Made by a program: the position numbers and the translations under genes
The notes under the pieces: model-generated
The model's input: the letters and a program-made list of their open reading frames with translations, nothing else
Told to the model about the DNA's origin: nothing
Database searches by the model: none
Origin: Sphingobacterium composti
GTDB lineage: Bacteria; Bacteroidota; Bacteroidia; Sphingobacteriales; Sphingobacteriaceae
Assembly (NCBI RefSeq): GCF_009829075.1
Contig: NZ_WUQZ01000003.1
Span: forward strand, 186,001-250,000
Length of the DNA: 64,000 nucleotides
Direction of reading: 5' to 3'
Shown here: positions 1 through 9,417 of the stretch, one piece after another
How positions within the stretch are numbered: position 1 is the stretch's first letter
Layout of the letters: each line of letters begins with the position of its first letter

Positions 1-1
1 T

Positions 2-145
2 AATTATGATATACTTGAGGCAATTGTGGTAAGTCTATTTATAGTTTTTTATGTTACAGGAATAATTGGTGTTGAGTTATTTATAATTTTTGTATTGGTT
101 TTTATTGTCTATAAAAGACATCGCTTAGTAAAAAATGAATTATAA
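2..145 (+). CDS. C-terminal end of a membrane protein, possibly a Wzx-type flippase (partial)
   Basis: An open frame enters from the left edge and ends at a TAA at 143-145, giving 47 residues. They are almost entirely hydrophobic: a transmembrane span around residues 8-36, then a basic tail ending KRHRLVKNEL. This is how many polytopic membrane proteins end. Its end overlaps the start of the polymerase gene by 11 bases, so the two are probably translationally coupled. A flippase is the component otherwise missing from locus A, which makes Wzx a reasonable guess from context, but no diagnostic motif remains in the fragment. Confidence 0.55.
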   Translation, partial: NYDILEAIVVSLFIVFYVTGIIGVELFIIFVLVFIVYKRHRLVKNEL

Positions 146-1502
146 CTTGTTTCTTATAGTTTTGCATTTTTTTTTATTTGCTATTTGTATTTTTACAGAT
201 AAGCATTTTATAGATTCATATGCCTCATATATCTATTTGTCTCAATTACTAAGCATTTTTTATGGAATATATAAAGTAAAAAATAATCTTATTTTATTTT
301 TATCACCTAGCTTTCTTACTATTTTTTACATATCCTTGAATTTTATTTTTGGACATTATGCTGTGACTAATGATTTAGGGTTAAATAATAATTATTACAG
401 TACATATCAATCCTATTATAGCATTAATTTTATTACTGCATTTTTTATTGCTTGCAATTTTGTAGTATATTTTACTATTCCTTTTAAGAAATTTACAAGT
501 ATTAATTTTATCACATTCAAAACTGCCAAATCTCAAGTTAACCTATTCTCAGTTCAAATTGTTACATTATTTTTATTTCTTTTTGCTGTCGGTTCATTCG
601 AAATTAATCTAAACTTTTTAGGTGCTGATGGAAATTTCAATTATGCATTTGAATTTGCGATTGTAATTATCCTTGTTTTGATAAATAGGAATAATTCAAC
701 AAAGTACAGAGCTATAGTTTATTTATTTATTTTAATTATTTTTATAATAAATCATTATGATTCTAAAAGAGAGATAATGTTTGTATTAATACTTATATTA
801 TTCTTAGAATCAGTAAAAAACGGCGGGAATATTTTAGTTCGTTTAAAAACTTTGTTATTAAGCTCTATTTTAGTAATCGTATTTATATATATTGTGGTAG
901 TTTCTTCTATTTTAAGGGGATACGGAAACTACAATGTTGATTCTCCTATTGAAGCGTTTGGTTTAGTAGGTGATTATTTAGAATCTGATATTGCTAGTGA
1001 TGCTCTGGTGATGAATTTTGAGATTAACCACGTTTACGGGAACGCTACTAATGCTGTAAACTATGTTTATACAAATAATGCAGATTTACTTTATGGGTCA
1101 ACTTTTTATAAACTAATCTTTACTCCTATCCCTCGCAGTATGATGCCTAATAAACCAGAGAGTATGGTGCATATATATACAAGCAAGTTTGATCCGACAT
1201 TTAGAGCCATAGGAGGATCTTTTCCAATAATAGTTTATTCTGAAGTATTTTGGAATTTTCACTTGATAGGGCTGTTACTTTTATATTTTATTTTTGTAAT
1301 ATTTAATAAGTATTACTATTTAATACTGAAGTCTCTGGTATTAAATAGAATATCTCAATTTACTATTCTATACCTTTATTTATATTCCACATTCATTCAA
1401 TTTATTAGAGGAGCTGGAATAGAAGTATGGTTAATATATGGTATTATTTCATTTCCTTTTATATATGTTATTTCTAAACTTTTAATAAAAAAGGGTTGCT
1501 AA
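135..1502 (+). CDS. Wzy-like oligosaccharide repeat-unit polymerase
   Basis: A 455-residue protein with about ten to twelve hydrophobic spans and few charged residues, the profile of O-antigen/capsule repeat-unit polymerases. A hydrophilic stretch at roughly residues 255-370 has the character of the large periplasmic loop of Wzy proteins and includes SILRGYGNYN and TPIPRSMMPNKPES. Such proteins join lipid-linked repeat units on the periplasmic face of the inner membrane. Position agrees: it is followed by transferases and the Wza/Wzc exporter of locus A. Wzy families are too divergent for certainty by eye; O-antigen ligase is the alternative. Confidence 0.7.
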   Translation: MNYNLFLIVLHFFLFAICIFTDKHFIDSYASYIYLSQLLSIFYGIYKVKNNLILFLSPSFLTIFYISLNFIFGHYAVTNDLGLNNNYYSTYQSYYSINFITAFFIACNFVVYFTIPFKKFTSINFITFKTAKSQVNLFSVQIVTLFLFLFAVGSFEINLNFLGADGNFNYAFEFAIVIILVLINRNNSTKYRAIVYLFILIIFIINHYDSKREIMFVLILILFLESVKNGGNILVRLKTLLLSSILVIVFIYIVVVSSILRGYGNYNVDSPIEAFGLVGDYLESDIASDALVMNFEINHVYGNATNAVNYVYTNNADLLYGSTFYKLIFTPIPRSMMPNKPESMVHIYTSKFDPTFRAIGGSFPIIVYSEVFWNFHLIGLLLLYFIFVIFNKYYYLILKSLVLNRISQFTILYLYLYSTFIQFIRGAGIEVWLIYGIISFPFIYVISKLLIKKGC

Positions 1503-1507
1503 TAAAT

Positions 1508-2647
1508 ATGAAAATTAATATTATCATCAAAACAGTTTTGCTTCTATTTATATCAATGAAAGTTACTAACTTATTTAGTCAAACAAAACTAGTTATTAAT
1601 GCAAAGCCAGGGGGTGTTTATCATTTAAATGATATAAAAAATGTAAAAATAATTGTTAATGGTAACGGTGGGATTGATAACCCTTTCATAATTCGGGGGA
1701 ATAGTTCCGTAGTTTCAGGTAATTCATTTATTCAAATTAATGGAAATAATATAAAAATTGAAAATGTTAAGTTTATAAATAATAACATATCTTTTTCAGA
1801 ATCCAGGGGTTTATTATCTATAGGTACTAATATTTTAAAAGTAAATAATATTGAAGTAGTAAACTTAAGTTTTTTTGGCAGAGATTCCTTTAAAAAATAC
1901 GACATGAGTACTCAATTTCATTTTATTTATGCTAACGCTGATAATCTGATTATTAGAAATTGTGTTTTTAAAAGAAAAAAGAATAGGCTTCCAATTATTC
2001 ATGTAAATGCAAACCTTAAAAATGTTTTGATAAAGCATAATAGCTTTTTAGATGTAGAAAATCCACCATCTGATTTAGCTATAGAAGCAATTAGAGCGGG
2101 CTTGGCTGAAGGTCAAACGACTTTGTTGAAAATCGAAGAAAATATATTTAAGAACTATTTTGGAGATACTGAAATCATTAGTATTAAAACTAACGGGGTG
2201 ATTATTTCAAATAATAAATTTATAAATTCTAGGTCTGGTGTTTGTATTCGCTGGGGAAATAATTGTGAAATAAAAGGAAATTTGTTTGAGGATGTTGGTA
2301 TGCCCATTCGTATAAGTGGTAATAATATAGTTGTTTCTGAAAATATATTCAACAATTCAAATAATCGATCTATATTTCTTATGTATGGAGGGAAAGAATA
2401 TCCTAAAGTAAATAATATATATTTAAATAATAATATATTTCATAATTATTATAATTTACACGTAACTAAAGTTAAGAGTAATGATATCCCCCCACAAAAC
2501 ATACATCAATTCAATAATATTCTATATAAAAATGAAAAGAGAATACCTATTAAAAATCTAAGTTTGTCTTTAGGTCAAACAGAAAAACTTTTACTTAATG
2601 AAAAGTTTTCAAATAAAAATGTAAAAGAATATTTAATAACACAGTAA
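1508..2647 (+). CDS. Secreted parallel beta-helix protein, polysaccharide lyase family 6-like
   Basis: A 379-residue protein with an N-terminal signal peptide (hydrophobic core, cleavage probably after NLFSQ). The rest is rich in Asn/Ile/Val and built of short repeated strands, the signature of a right-handed parallel beta-helix. The order of conserved stretches matches PL6 (chondroitinase B/alginate lyase): GDTEIISIK with Lys227, then CIRWGNN with Arg248. These two lie 21 residues apart, as do the catalytic Lys250 and Arg271 of chondroitinase B (family knowledge). Start chosen at the ATG giving MKINII; a TTG four codons upstream is less likely. It would act in the periplasm on a uronic-acid polymer, perhaps trimming the polymer made by this locus. 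Function is inferred. Confidence 0.65.
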   Translation: MKINIIIKTVLLLFISMKVTNLFSQTKLVINAKPGGVYHLNDIKNVKIIVNGNGGIDNPFIIRGNSSVVSGNSFIQINGNNIKIENVKFINNNISFSESRGLLSIGTNILKVNNIEVVNLSFFGRDSFKKYDMSTQFHFIYANADNLIIRNCVFKRKKNRLPIIHVNANLKNVLIKHNSFLDVENPPSDLAIEAIRAGLAEGQTTLLKIEENIFKNYFGDTEIISIKTNGVIISNNKFINSRSGVCIRWGNNCEIKGNLFEDVGMPIRISGNNIVVSENIFNNSNNRSIFLMYGGKEYPKVNNIYLNNNIFHNYYNLHVTKVKSNDIPPQNIHQFNNILYKNEKRIPIKNLSLSLGQTEKLLLNEKFSNKNVKEYLITQ

Positions 2648-2666
2648 TAATTTAGATTTTTAAAAT

Positions 2667-3791
2667 ATGGTAGTTAAAGAAAAAGTACTTGTTGTATATC
2701 CATTCTATGCTCATTATAGAGGGCCTATAATAAACTCTTTGTTGAATAATGATAAATATGAGTATTATTTCATTGGAGGGAATGCTACTCCGAAACGTTA
2801 TTCCTCATTAAAATTACATGATTTTAATAATGATGCTAGATTTAATATAGTTGAAAATTTATGGTTGTTTAACTATTTTTTAATTCAATTTTCAGTTTTA
2901 AAATATATCAATAAATACAATGTTGATAAAGTAATTTTTTTAGCAGATTGGAAATATATTTCTTATTGGTTTTACGTTTTGTATTGTCGCTATAGAGGTA
3001 TTAAGTGTTTTTTTTGGTCCCATGGTTTATTAAACGAAAAACGCACTGTTAATAATTTTTTGAAATTTCAATTTCACAAATTGTTTAATGGGGGGGCTGT
3101 TTATTCGATGAGATCAAAAAAAATTATGCTAAAATTAGGTTACACAAAAAAAATCTGGGTTGTTAATAATTCTTTGGATTTTTGTAAACAGAAAGATACT
3201 TTAAACAATACTTTAAATAGTAAAAACCTAAAAGACACTTCTAAATATAAGCCATATATTATATTTACAGGGCGTTTAATTAAAGAGAGGAATTTAGAAT
3301 TGCTTTTTGAAGCTTTGAAACACCTTAAAGCTTTAAATGTACATTTAAATGTCGTTATTTTGGGTAGTGGTCCTCACGAAGATAACCTTAAAAATTATTC
3401 GAAAGATTTAGGTATTATGGATAATACTTTCTTCAAAGGTTCCTGTTATGATGAAAATTTATTATGTAATTTCTTTATAAATTCTGAAATGTGTGTATTT
3501 CCAGGTCCTATAGGGTTAAGTATAATACACTCGATGACTTATGGAGTGCCAGTAATAACAAATGATAATCTAGATTTACAAAAGCCAGAAATAGAAGCTC
3601 TTAAAGATGGATATAACGGTTTTTTATTTAAAGATGGAGACTATAAGGATTTATCAAGAGTGATTTTTGAATTTTATAACCTTAACCAAGAAGAAAAAAA
3701 GAAAATGAAACATAATTGTCAAGTTACAATTGAACATAACTATACACCTGAATTTCAGAGAAGTGTTTTTAATCAAATGTTAAATTCATAA
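2667..3791 (+). CDS. GT4-type glycosyltransferase
   Basis: A 374-residue cytoplasmic protein with the GT-B layout: an N-terminal half starting VLVVYPFYAHYRG, and a C-terminal nucleotide-sugar domain beginning near residue 195 with IIFTGRLIKERNLELL followed by ILGSGPHE. The usual donor-site EX7E segment appears as GLSIIHSMTYGVPVIT, so the first Glu is not conserved, which is unusual for a retaining GT4 enzyme. It should add one sugar of the locus A repeat unit on the inner face of the membrane. Donor and linkage cannot be read from sequence. Confidence 0.8.
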   Translation: MVVKEKVLVVYPFYAHYRGPIINSLLNNDKYEYYFIGGNATPKRYSSLKLHDFNNDARFNIVENLWLFNYFLIQFSVLKYINKYNVDKVIFLADWKYISYWFYVLYCRYRGIKCFFWSHGLLNEKRTVNNFLKFQFHKLFNGGAVYSMRSKKIMLKLGYTKKIWVVNNSLDFCKQKDTLNNTLNSKNLKDTSKYKPYIIFTGRLIKERNLELLFEALKHLKALNVHLNVVILGSGPHEDNLKNYSKDLGIMDNTFFKGSCYDENLLCNFFINSEMCVFPGPIGLSIIHSMTYGVPVITNDNLDLQKPEIEALKDGYNGFLFKDGDYKDLSRVIFEFYNLNQEEKKKMKHNCQVTIEHNYTPEFQRSVFNQMLNS

Positions 3792-3799
3792 TTTTTACA

Positions 3800-4267
3800 A
3801 TGTTAAGTCCAATTAAAATTTATAAGTTCTCGCATTACTTATTTAAAAAAAAGTTTATTAAAGCAGCAAAGTTTTTAACATACGTAAATAGAGTAGTTTT
3901 TTCTGTATGGATACCTCACAGCGTAATTATAGGTGAAAACTTTAAATTAGGATATTTAGGTTTGGGGATAGTAATTCATCATAATTGCAAAATAGGTAAC
4001 AATGTGACGATAGCCCAAAATGTAACAATAGGACGCAATTTTGGAGATAATTATGTGCCCAAGATTGGTGATGACGTATATATTGGTACTGGAAGCGTAG
4101 TATTTGGTGAAATTACTATAGGAAACAATGTTATTATCGGATCAAATACAGTTGTTAATAAAAATATACCGGATAATTGTACAGTTGTAGGGAATCCATT
4201 CAAAGTTATTCAAACTAATAGGACGAAAAAATACTATCAATTAGATGAAAATAGGGAAATATTTTAA
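3800..4267 (+). CDS. Serine-acetyltransferase-like hexapeptide acyltransferase
   Basis: A 155-residue protein made largely of left-handed beta-helix hexapeptide repeats (runs such as IGNNVTIAQNVTIGRN, IGDDVYIGTGSVV and IGNNVIIGSN, residues about 60-130). The C-terminal VVGNPFKVI is typical of the CysE-like branch used in sugar O-acetylation. His residues in VIHHN are well placed to be catalytic. It would transfer an acetyl group from acetyl-CoA to a repeat-unit sugar. Its end overlaps the next gene by 23 bases. True serine acetyltransferase of cysteine synthesis is less likely because the N-terminal helical domain is short and the context is polysaccharide. Confidence 0.8.
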   Translation: MLSPIKIYKFSHYLFKKKFIKAAKFLTYVNRVVFSVWIPHSVIIGENFKLGYLGLGIVIHHNCKIGNNVTIAQNVTIGRNFGDNYVPKIGDDVYIGTGSVVFGEITIGNNVIIGSNTVVNKNIPDNCTVVGNPFKVIQTNRTKKYYQLDENREIF

Positions 4268-5807
4268 CACTATCATACATCTTAAATTTATTCAGTTGTT
4301 TTATCAGCTAGTATACCGTTTAAGATCCAAAACCGTATTAAAAAGTAGGGGTTTTGTATATGATGTTGTGTGTGTTGACTTCGGATATAGAATTCCACAA
4401 TATGGAAAATATCTTGGAAACAATTCATTTCAATTTCTTAATCTGGAAAAGGATTTTAAGGAAAGAATTGATTGGGACTTTTCTGAATATGGCAAACTTT
4501 GGATTTATAATTTAGAGTACTTTGATTATCTTAATCAAGATAATATACATAATGATGAAAAGATTAGATTAATTCATGATTTTTACTCTTTCAGTATTGA
4601 TAATAAAAGAATATTAGAACCTTACCCTGTTTCTTTGAGAAGTATAAATATTATTAAATTTTTGTCATTAACAAAGATTAAGGATGAAAGGATAATAAAT
4701 TGTTTACATCAAGAATTGACATATTTATCGCGAAATTTGGAGTTTCATATTCTTGGTAATCATCTATTGGAAAATTTATTTGCGCTACTTCTTGGCGGAT
4801 TTTATTTTAGAGATGCATCCTGGATTAAGGTAGCTGAAAAAAATCTAAGAGTACAATTGGGTGAACAAATTCTCGATGATGGGGCGCATTTCGAATTGAG
4901 TCCAATGTACCATCAGATTATATTATATAGACTGTTAGAACTTATTGATTGGTATAGTAAACAACAGGATAAAGATCATGCATTTTTCGACTTCTGTGTA
5001 AGAAAATGTCGTTCGATGCTTGGCTGGTTAAAAGCAATATCATTTAAGAACGGAGATATTCCATTATTCAAGGACTCCGCCAAAGGCATTGCGAATTCTT
5101 CACAAGACTTATTTGATTTTGCTAAGTTTTTATATTTAGATTTTGATGTAGAAAATTTGTCCAAATCAGGTTATAGGTCTTTTCAAAGTAAAACTTTTGA
5201 AATAAAAATGAATTTTGCTCAGGTAGGAGCTTCCTATCAGCCTGGTCATGCACATGCTGATGCCTTGAGCTTTATATTATACTTTAATAATAAACCTATA
5301 TTTGTAGAGCAAGGAACTTCTACGTATCAAATCGGTGCACGTAGAAATCTTGAAAGATCAACAGAAGCCCATAACACTGTAGTTGTAGATAATATAAGTC
5401 AATCAGAAGTTTGGGGGGGATTTAGAGTAGGTAGAAGAGCAAAATCCTTTATTTTAGAAGAGGAAAATAATAAATTTGTTGGATATCATACTGGGTATAA
5501 AAGAAGAGGAACGATTCATCAGCGTACCTTTGAATTAAGTGATAACCTTGTTTCTATTAAAGATAGTTTAACAAATAAAAAATCTGGAGTAGCTTATTTT
5601 CACTTGGCACCTGAATTGGTCTTGATCCCAAAGAATAATTATACTTTTCTGGTAGAAGATCATTGTGTTTTAGAATTTACACAAGCAGACGACATAATTT
5701 TAGAAAAATATTTATACGCAAATTCTTATAATGTATATAACGAATCTCAGCGGTTAAAAGTAAGTTTTACATCGGAGTTAAAGACATCTATTAATTTTAT
5801 AAAGTGA
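4245..5807 (+). CDS. Heparinase II/III family protein
   Basis: A 520-residue protein with the family's two parts: an alpha/alpha toroid (about residues 60-320, containing ILGNHLLEN and the Tyr/His-rich ELSPMYHQIILYR) and a beta-sandwich domain beginning near PGHAHADALSF, the conserved His segment of heparinase II/III lyases. No signal peptide is visible, so it may act in the cytoplasm or at the membrane. Homologues of this kind are frequent inside O-antigen/EPS loci beside WbuB-like transferases, but their substrate is generally not known. Overlaps both neighbours (23 and 4 bases), so it belongs to the same transcript. Confidence 0.82.
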   Translation: MKIGKYFNTIIHLKFIQLFYQLVYRLRSKTVLKSRGFVYDVVCVDFGYRIPQYGKYLGNNSFQFLNLEKDFKERIDWDFSEYGKLWIYNLEYFDYLNQDNIHNDEKIRLIHDFYSFSIDNKRILEPYPVSLRSINIIKFLSLTKIKDERIINCLHQELTYLSRNLEFHILGNHLLENLFALLLGGFYFRDASWIKVAEKNLRVQLGEQILDDGAHFELSPMYHQIILYRLLELIDWYSKQQDKDHAFFDFCVRKCRSMLGWLKAISFKNGDIPLFKDSAKGIANSSQDLFDFAKFLYLDFDVENLSKSGYRSFQSKTFEIKMNFAQVGASYQPGHAHADALSFILYFNNKPIFVEQGTSTYQIGARRNLERSTEAHNTVVVDNISQSEVWGGFRVGRRAKSFILEEENNKFVGYHTGYKRRGTIHQRTFELSDNLVSIKDSLTNKKSGVAYFHLAPELVLIPKNNYTFLVEDHCVLEFTQADDIILEKYLYANSYNVYNESQRLKVSFTSELKTSINFIK

Positions 5808-6988
5808 AAAGAATCTTATATCTAACTTTTTATTTTGAGCCAGATCTTTGTGCAGGTTCTTTTAGAAATACGCCATTAATTAAGGAATTGGCCTCTCAAA
5901 CAGAAGGCAAGGCCTTAGTGGATGTGGTCACAACTTTACCAAATCGATACAGTACATTTGATGTAAGCGCTCCTCAGTTTCAAGATGGCAATAATTATAC
6001 GGTTTATCGCATAGCCATACCGAAGCATCAAAGTGGCATGAAAGATCAAGTCTTGTCTTTTAAGGAATACTATCAAAAAACACTAGATTATGTTTCCGGT
6101 AAAGATTATGATTTGGTTATAGCATCCTCTTCGCGTTTGTTTACCGCTTATCTTGGTTACAAAATAGCAAAAAAGAAAAATATCCCATTGTATTTAGATA
6201 TTCGTGATATTTTCTATGATACATTACAAGATGTTTTAAAAGACGGTATTATAAAATCTTCAGCCCTTCCTTTCATAAAGTATATTGAAAAGAAAACCTT
6301 TAGTTATGCTTCTCACATAAATTTAATTTCTAAGGGTTTTGAGTCTTATTTCGAAAATTATAAAGACTGTACGTATTCCTATTTTCCAAATGGGATAGAT
6401 GATGTTTTTATTGAGGCTAATTCTGAAGAGAGTCTAATTTATACACAAAGAGACGTCAAAACTATCGTTTATGCGGGTAATTTAGGAGAAGGCCAAGGGT
6501 TACATAAAATAGTCCCTGAAGCGGCAAAAAAATTAGGTACAGCATATAAATTTGTAATCATAGGTGATGGCGGAGCTAAGTCCAAATTGGTTGCTGAACT
6601 TGAACGATTAGAGGTTAAGAATGTGGAATTACGTGATCCAATTAAACGAGTAGAACTTATAGAAGCATATAAAAATGCTGATTTCTTGTTTGTGCATTTA
6701 AATAATTATAAAGCTTTTGAAAAGGTTTTGCCCTCTAAATTATTCGAGTTAGCGACTTTTGCAAGACCGATAATAGCAGGTGTTGGGGGGTATGCAAATA
6801 GTTTTGTAAAGGATAATTTAGAGAATACAATTCTTTTTGCTCCTTGTGATGTGGATGATTTTGTAGATAAAATGAAATCCTATACCTATAAAACAATTTC
6901 TCGTCAAGAATTTATTCAAAAATATAAGCGAGACCAAGTTAATAAGGATATGGCTAAGTCAATGATTACATTGTTGGAATCTAATTAG
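5804..6988 (+). CDS. WbuB-like GT4 glycosyltransferase
   Basis: A 394-residue GT-B glycosyltransferase starting at a GTG that overlaps the previous stop (GTGA). N-terminal features FEPDLCAGSFRN and LYLDIRDIFYD resemble WbuB-type transferases (often annotated as N-acetyl-fucosaminyl transferases). The C-terminal donor domain has VYAGNLGEGQGL and VIIGDGGAKSKL, with VLPSKLFELATFARPII as the donor-binding helix. It probably adds the second sugar of the repeat unit just after the WbpL-type enzyme encoded three genes downstream. Exact donor sugar is inference only. Confidence 0.8.
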   Translation: MKRILYLTFYFEPDLCAGSFRNTPLIKELASQTEGKALVDVVTTLPNRYSTFDVSAPQFQDGNNYTVYRIAIPKHQSGMKDQVLSFKEYYQKTLDYVSGKDYDLVIASSSRLFTAYLGYKIAKKKNIPLYLDIRDIFYDTLQDVLKDGIIKSSALPFIKYIEKKTFSYASHINLISKGFESYFENYKDCTYSYFPNGIDDVFIEANSEESLIYTQRDVKTIVYAGNLGEGQGLHKIVPEAAKKLGTAYKFVIIGDGGAKSKLVAELERLEVKNVELRDPIKRVELIEAYKNADFLFVHLNNYKAFEKVLPSKLFELATFARPIIAGVGGYANSFVKDNLENTILFAPCDVDDFVDKMKSYTYKTISRQEFIQKYKRDQVNKDMAKSMITLLESN

Positions 6989-6991
6989 AAA

Positions 6992-7900
6992 ATGAAAATT
7001 ACTATTACAGGTATTTCGGGGTTTGTGGGTCAGAATTTATCGACATACTTAATTAACAAAGGATGTGCTATAAATGGTCTGTCTTTGCGTACGATCGACT
7101 GGAAGAAAAGTTTTGTATCAAATGCGGACGCTTTAATTCACCTTGCAGGAAAAGCTCATGATACAGCTAATACTTCTGCTGATGAGGAATATTTTAAAAT
7201 AAATAGGGATTTAACTATTGCATTATACGATGAATTCTTGCAATCTGATGTTATGGATTTTTTCTATTTTTCCTCAGTTAAAGCCGTTGCTGACCAAGTT
7301 GAAACTATTCTTATAGAAGAAGTAAAAGCAGAGCCTTTAACTCCTTATGGAAAGTCGAAGTTAGAAGCAGAAAACTATATGCTTTCAAAACCCATCCCAT
7401 CTGGTAAACGTGTTTTCATCATTAGGCCATGCATGATACATGGGCCAGGAAATAAGGGTAATCTTAATTTATTGTATAAGGTCGTAGAAAAGGGCGTTCC
7501 ATGGCCATTAGCAAGATTTGATAATCAGCGTTCTTTTTTGAGTATAGACAATTTGTCTTTTATGATTTATGAAATGCTTAGAAGCTCCAATTTACAATCT
7601 GGTGTATACAACTTTGCAGATGATGACGCACTATCTACCAATGATTTGGTACGTATAATTGGTTCTGTTTTGGGTAAAGATGTAAATCTGTTAAAAATTC
7701 CTGTAGGATTGGTTAAAAGCATTGTAAAAATTGGTGATGTTCTTCCTCTTCCTTTGAACTCTGAGCGCCTTAAAAAGTTAACAGAATCTTATGTAGTATC
7801 AAACACTAAAATTAAAAAGGCTCTTGGGATTGAAAAACTTCCTTTATCAGCTAAAGAAGGTTTAGAAAATACCATAAAATCGTTTAATCAAGCTAAATAA
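6992..7900 (+). CDS. NAD-dependent sugar epimerase/dehydratase (extended SDR)
   Basis: A 302-residue extended short-chain dehydrogenase. The Rossmann motif GISGFVGQNL is at the N-terminus, the active-site YGKSK near residue 118 with FSSVKAVA supplying the Ser, and IIRPCMIHGPGNKGN follows, typical of UDP-hexose 4-epimerases. It is placed directly before a WbpL-type initiating transferase, a pairing also seen in Pseudomonas O-antigen loci (WbpV/WbpL), so it may make or reduce the first sugar of the unit (for example UDP-FucNAc or UDP-QuiNAc). Substrate not determinable from sequence. Confidence 0.82.
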   Translation: MKITITGISGFVGQNLSTYLINKGCAINGLSLRTIDWKKSFVSNADALIHLAGKAHDTANTSADEEYFKINRDLTIALYDEFLQSDVMDFFYFSSVKAVADQVETILIEEVKAEPLTPYGKSKLEAENYMLSKPIPSGKRVFIIRPCMIHGPGNKGNLNLLYKVVEKGVPWPLARFDNQRSFLSIDNLSFMIYEMLRSSNLQSGVYNFADDDALSTNDLVRIIGSVLGKDVNLLKIPVGLVKSIVKIGDVLPLPLNSERLKKLTESYVVSNTKIKKALGIEKLPLSAKEGLENTIKSFNQAK

Positions 7901-7903
7901 TTA

Positions 7904-8863
7904 ATGATTTATTTAATCGTTTTTGTAACACTATTTATTTTGGAGTTAGTATACTTCAAGATTGCAGATCGCTATAATATTATTGACAAACCAAATGAGC
8001 GATCATCCCATACGCAAATTACATTACGTGGGGGGGGAATTATATTTTATTTGGCAGCGCTTATATATTTTATTTGGTCAGGATTTCAATACCCATGGTT
8101 TTTTCTTGGTTTGACTATGATGGCTATCGTTTCGTTTGCTGATGATGTATTGACCTTATCCAATAAATTGAGATTGCTAATTCATTTTTCATCAGTATTA
8201 TTAATGGCGTATGAATTGCAAATATTTTCTTTACCATGGTACTATTTGATAGGTTCATTTATAATTATTGTAGGGGTAATTAATGCCTACAATTTTATGG
8301 ATGGAATTAATGGGATAACAGCTTGTTATAGTCTAGCAGTAGGAGGACTGTTAGCAATTGTAAATAATCAATTAAAATTCATTGACCAAGACTTATTGCT
8401 GTTTACTTTGTTGGGGGTAGTTGTATTTGCTTTTTTCAACTTTCGAAATAAGGCTAAAAGTTTTGCTGGTGATGTAGGATCAGTAGCCATCGCCTTTATT
8501 TTACTATTCGCTATAGGTAAACTAATTCTGGAAACAGGTAATTTTATATACATATTATTTTTAGCAGTATATGGTATTGATGCTGTCTGGACGATAGTAA
8601 GACGTTTATATCTCAAAGAGAATATCTTTAAGGCGCATCGATCACATTTATATCAATTTTTAGGAAATGAAGCGGACATGAATAAATTGCTAATATCATT
8701 TTTGTACGGAGTTTTACAATTTCTGATAGGATACATAACAATTATTATTACTAAAGAGAATTTCCAATTTCAAATGTTATTTGCTATAACTACACTAACT
8801 GTTTTAAGTGCTTTATATTTAGGTTTTAAGACTTATATAATCAATCGATATGTTAAATCATAA
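7904..8863 (+). CDS. WbpL/WecA-type undecaprenyl-phosphate sugar-1-phosphate transferase
   Basis: A 319-residue integral membrane protein of the MraY/WecA superfamily with about ten spans. Family motifs are in order: the Asp pair in FADDVLTLS, NAYNFMDGINGI (Mg/nucleotide site), FAGDVGSVAI and KAHRSHLYQFL (the His-containing cytosolic loop). It starts repeat-unit synthesis by moving a sugar-1-phosphate from a UDP-sugar to undecaprenyl phosphate. Length matches WbpL. It lies 3 bases after the epimerase and overlaps the next gene by 14. A second initiating enzyme of the longer WecA type is encoded at 12,749, supporting two separate polymers. Confidence 0.9.
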   Translation: MIYLIVFVTLFILELVYFKIADRYNIIDKPNERSSHTQITLRGGGIIFYLAALIYFIWSGFQYPWFFLGLTMMAIVSFADDVLTLSNKLRLLIHFSSVLLMAYELQIFSLPWYYLIGSFIIIVGVINAYNFMDGINGITACYSLAVGGLLAIVNNQLKFIDQDLLLFTLLGVVVFAFFNFRNKAKSFAGDVGSVAIAFILLFAIGKLILETGNFIYILFLAVYGIDAVWTIVRRLYLKENIFKAHRSHLYQFLGNEADMNKLLISFLYGVLQFLIGYITIIITKENFQFQMLFAITTLTVLSALYLGFKTYIINRYVKS

Positions 8864-9317
8864 TAATAAACGGAATACCGTTGAAACTATAAAAGGTGGG
8901 GTAGCAAAAGATGCGCGAGGTCAAATTCGTTTTGTTAACGATTTTGACATGAGTTTAGTAAAAAGATTTTATATCATAAAAAATGGTGATACAGAACTTA
9001 TAAGAGGATGGCGTGCGCATCGTATAGAACAACGTTGGTTTTATGTATTATCGGGTAGTTTTGAAGTTAAAATTGTTAAAATAGATAACTGGGCTAATCC
9101 TTCTAAAGATTTGCCAATAGAGACTTTAAATCTATCAACAGAAAACTTAGAGGTATTACATTTACAAGTTGGCTATGGTACAGCACTAAGGGCTTTAGAG
9201 GACAACTCAGAATTATTAGTTTTTGCGGATCATGGAATTGAGCATGCTTCCTTAGATGATTATACTTGGCCTGTAGATTATTTTGTTGAAATGAGGGATA
9301 TATCTTTGGGTCTCTAA
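8850..9317 (+). CDS. WxcM/FdtA-like cupin sugar isomerase
   Basis: A 155-residue single-domain cupin. It begins with VAKDARGQIRFVNDF and has the GWRAHRIEQRWFYVLSG segment, in which the His residues correspond to the catalytic pair of dTDP-4-keto-6-deoxyhexose 3,4-ketoisomerases (FdtA/QdtA, WxcM C-terminal domain). It would act on a nucleotide-linked keto sugar in the cytoplasm. No partner aminotransferase or dTDP-glucose dehydratase lies in locus A, so either these are elsewhere or the protein is one of the simple epimerase-like members. It ends locus A's biosynthetic run; a 100-base gap follows. Confidence 0.7.
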   Translation: MLNHNNKRNTVETIKGGVAKDARGQIRFVNDFDMSLVKRFYIIKNGDTELIRGWRAHRIEQRWFYVLSGSFEVKIVKIDNWANPSKDLPIETLNLSTENLEVLHLQVGYGTALRALEDNSELLVFADHGIEHASLDDYTWPVDYFVEMRDISLGL

Positions 9318-9417
9318 ACTAGAATTAGGTATATTTTTATTAGTTGCTACTAGATAGTACAAAAATGATTATTTTTGCTGATATGCAATTTAGATTTTGC
9401 GTCTTATAATTTCAATT

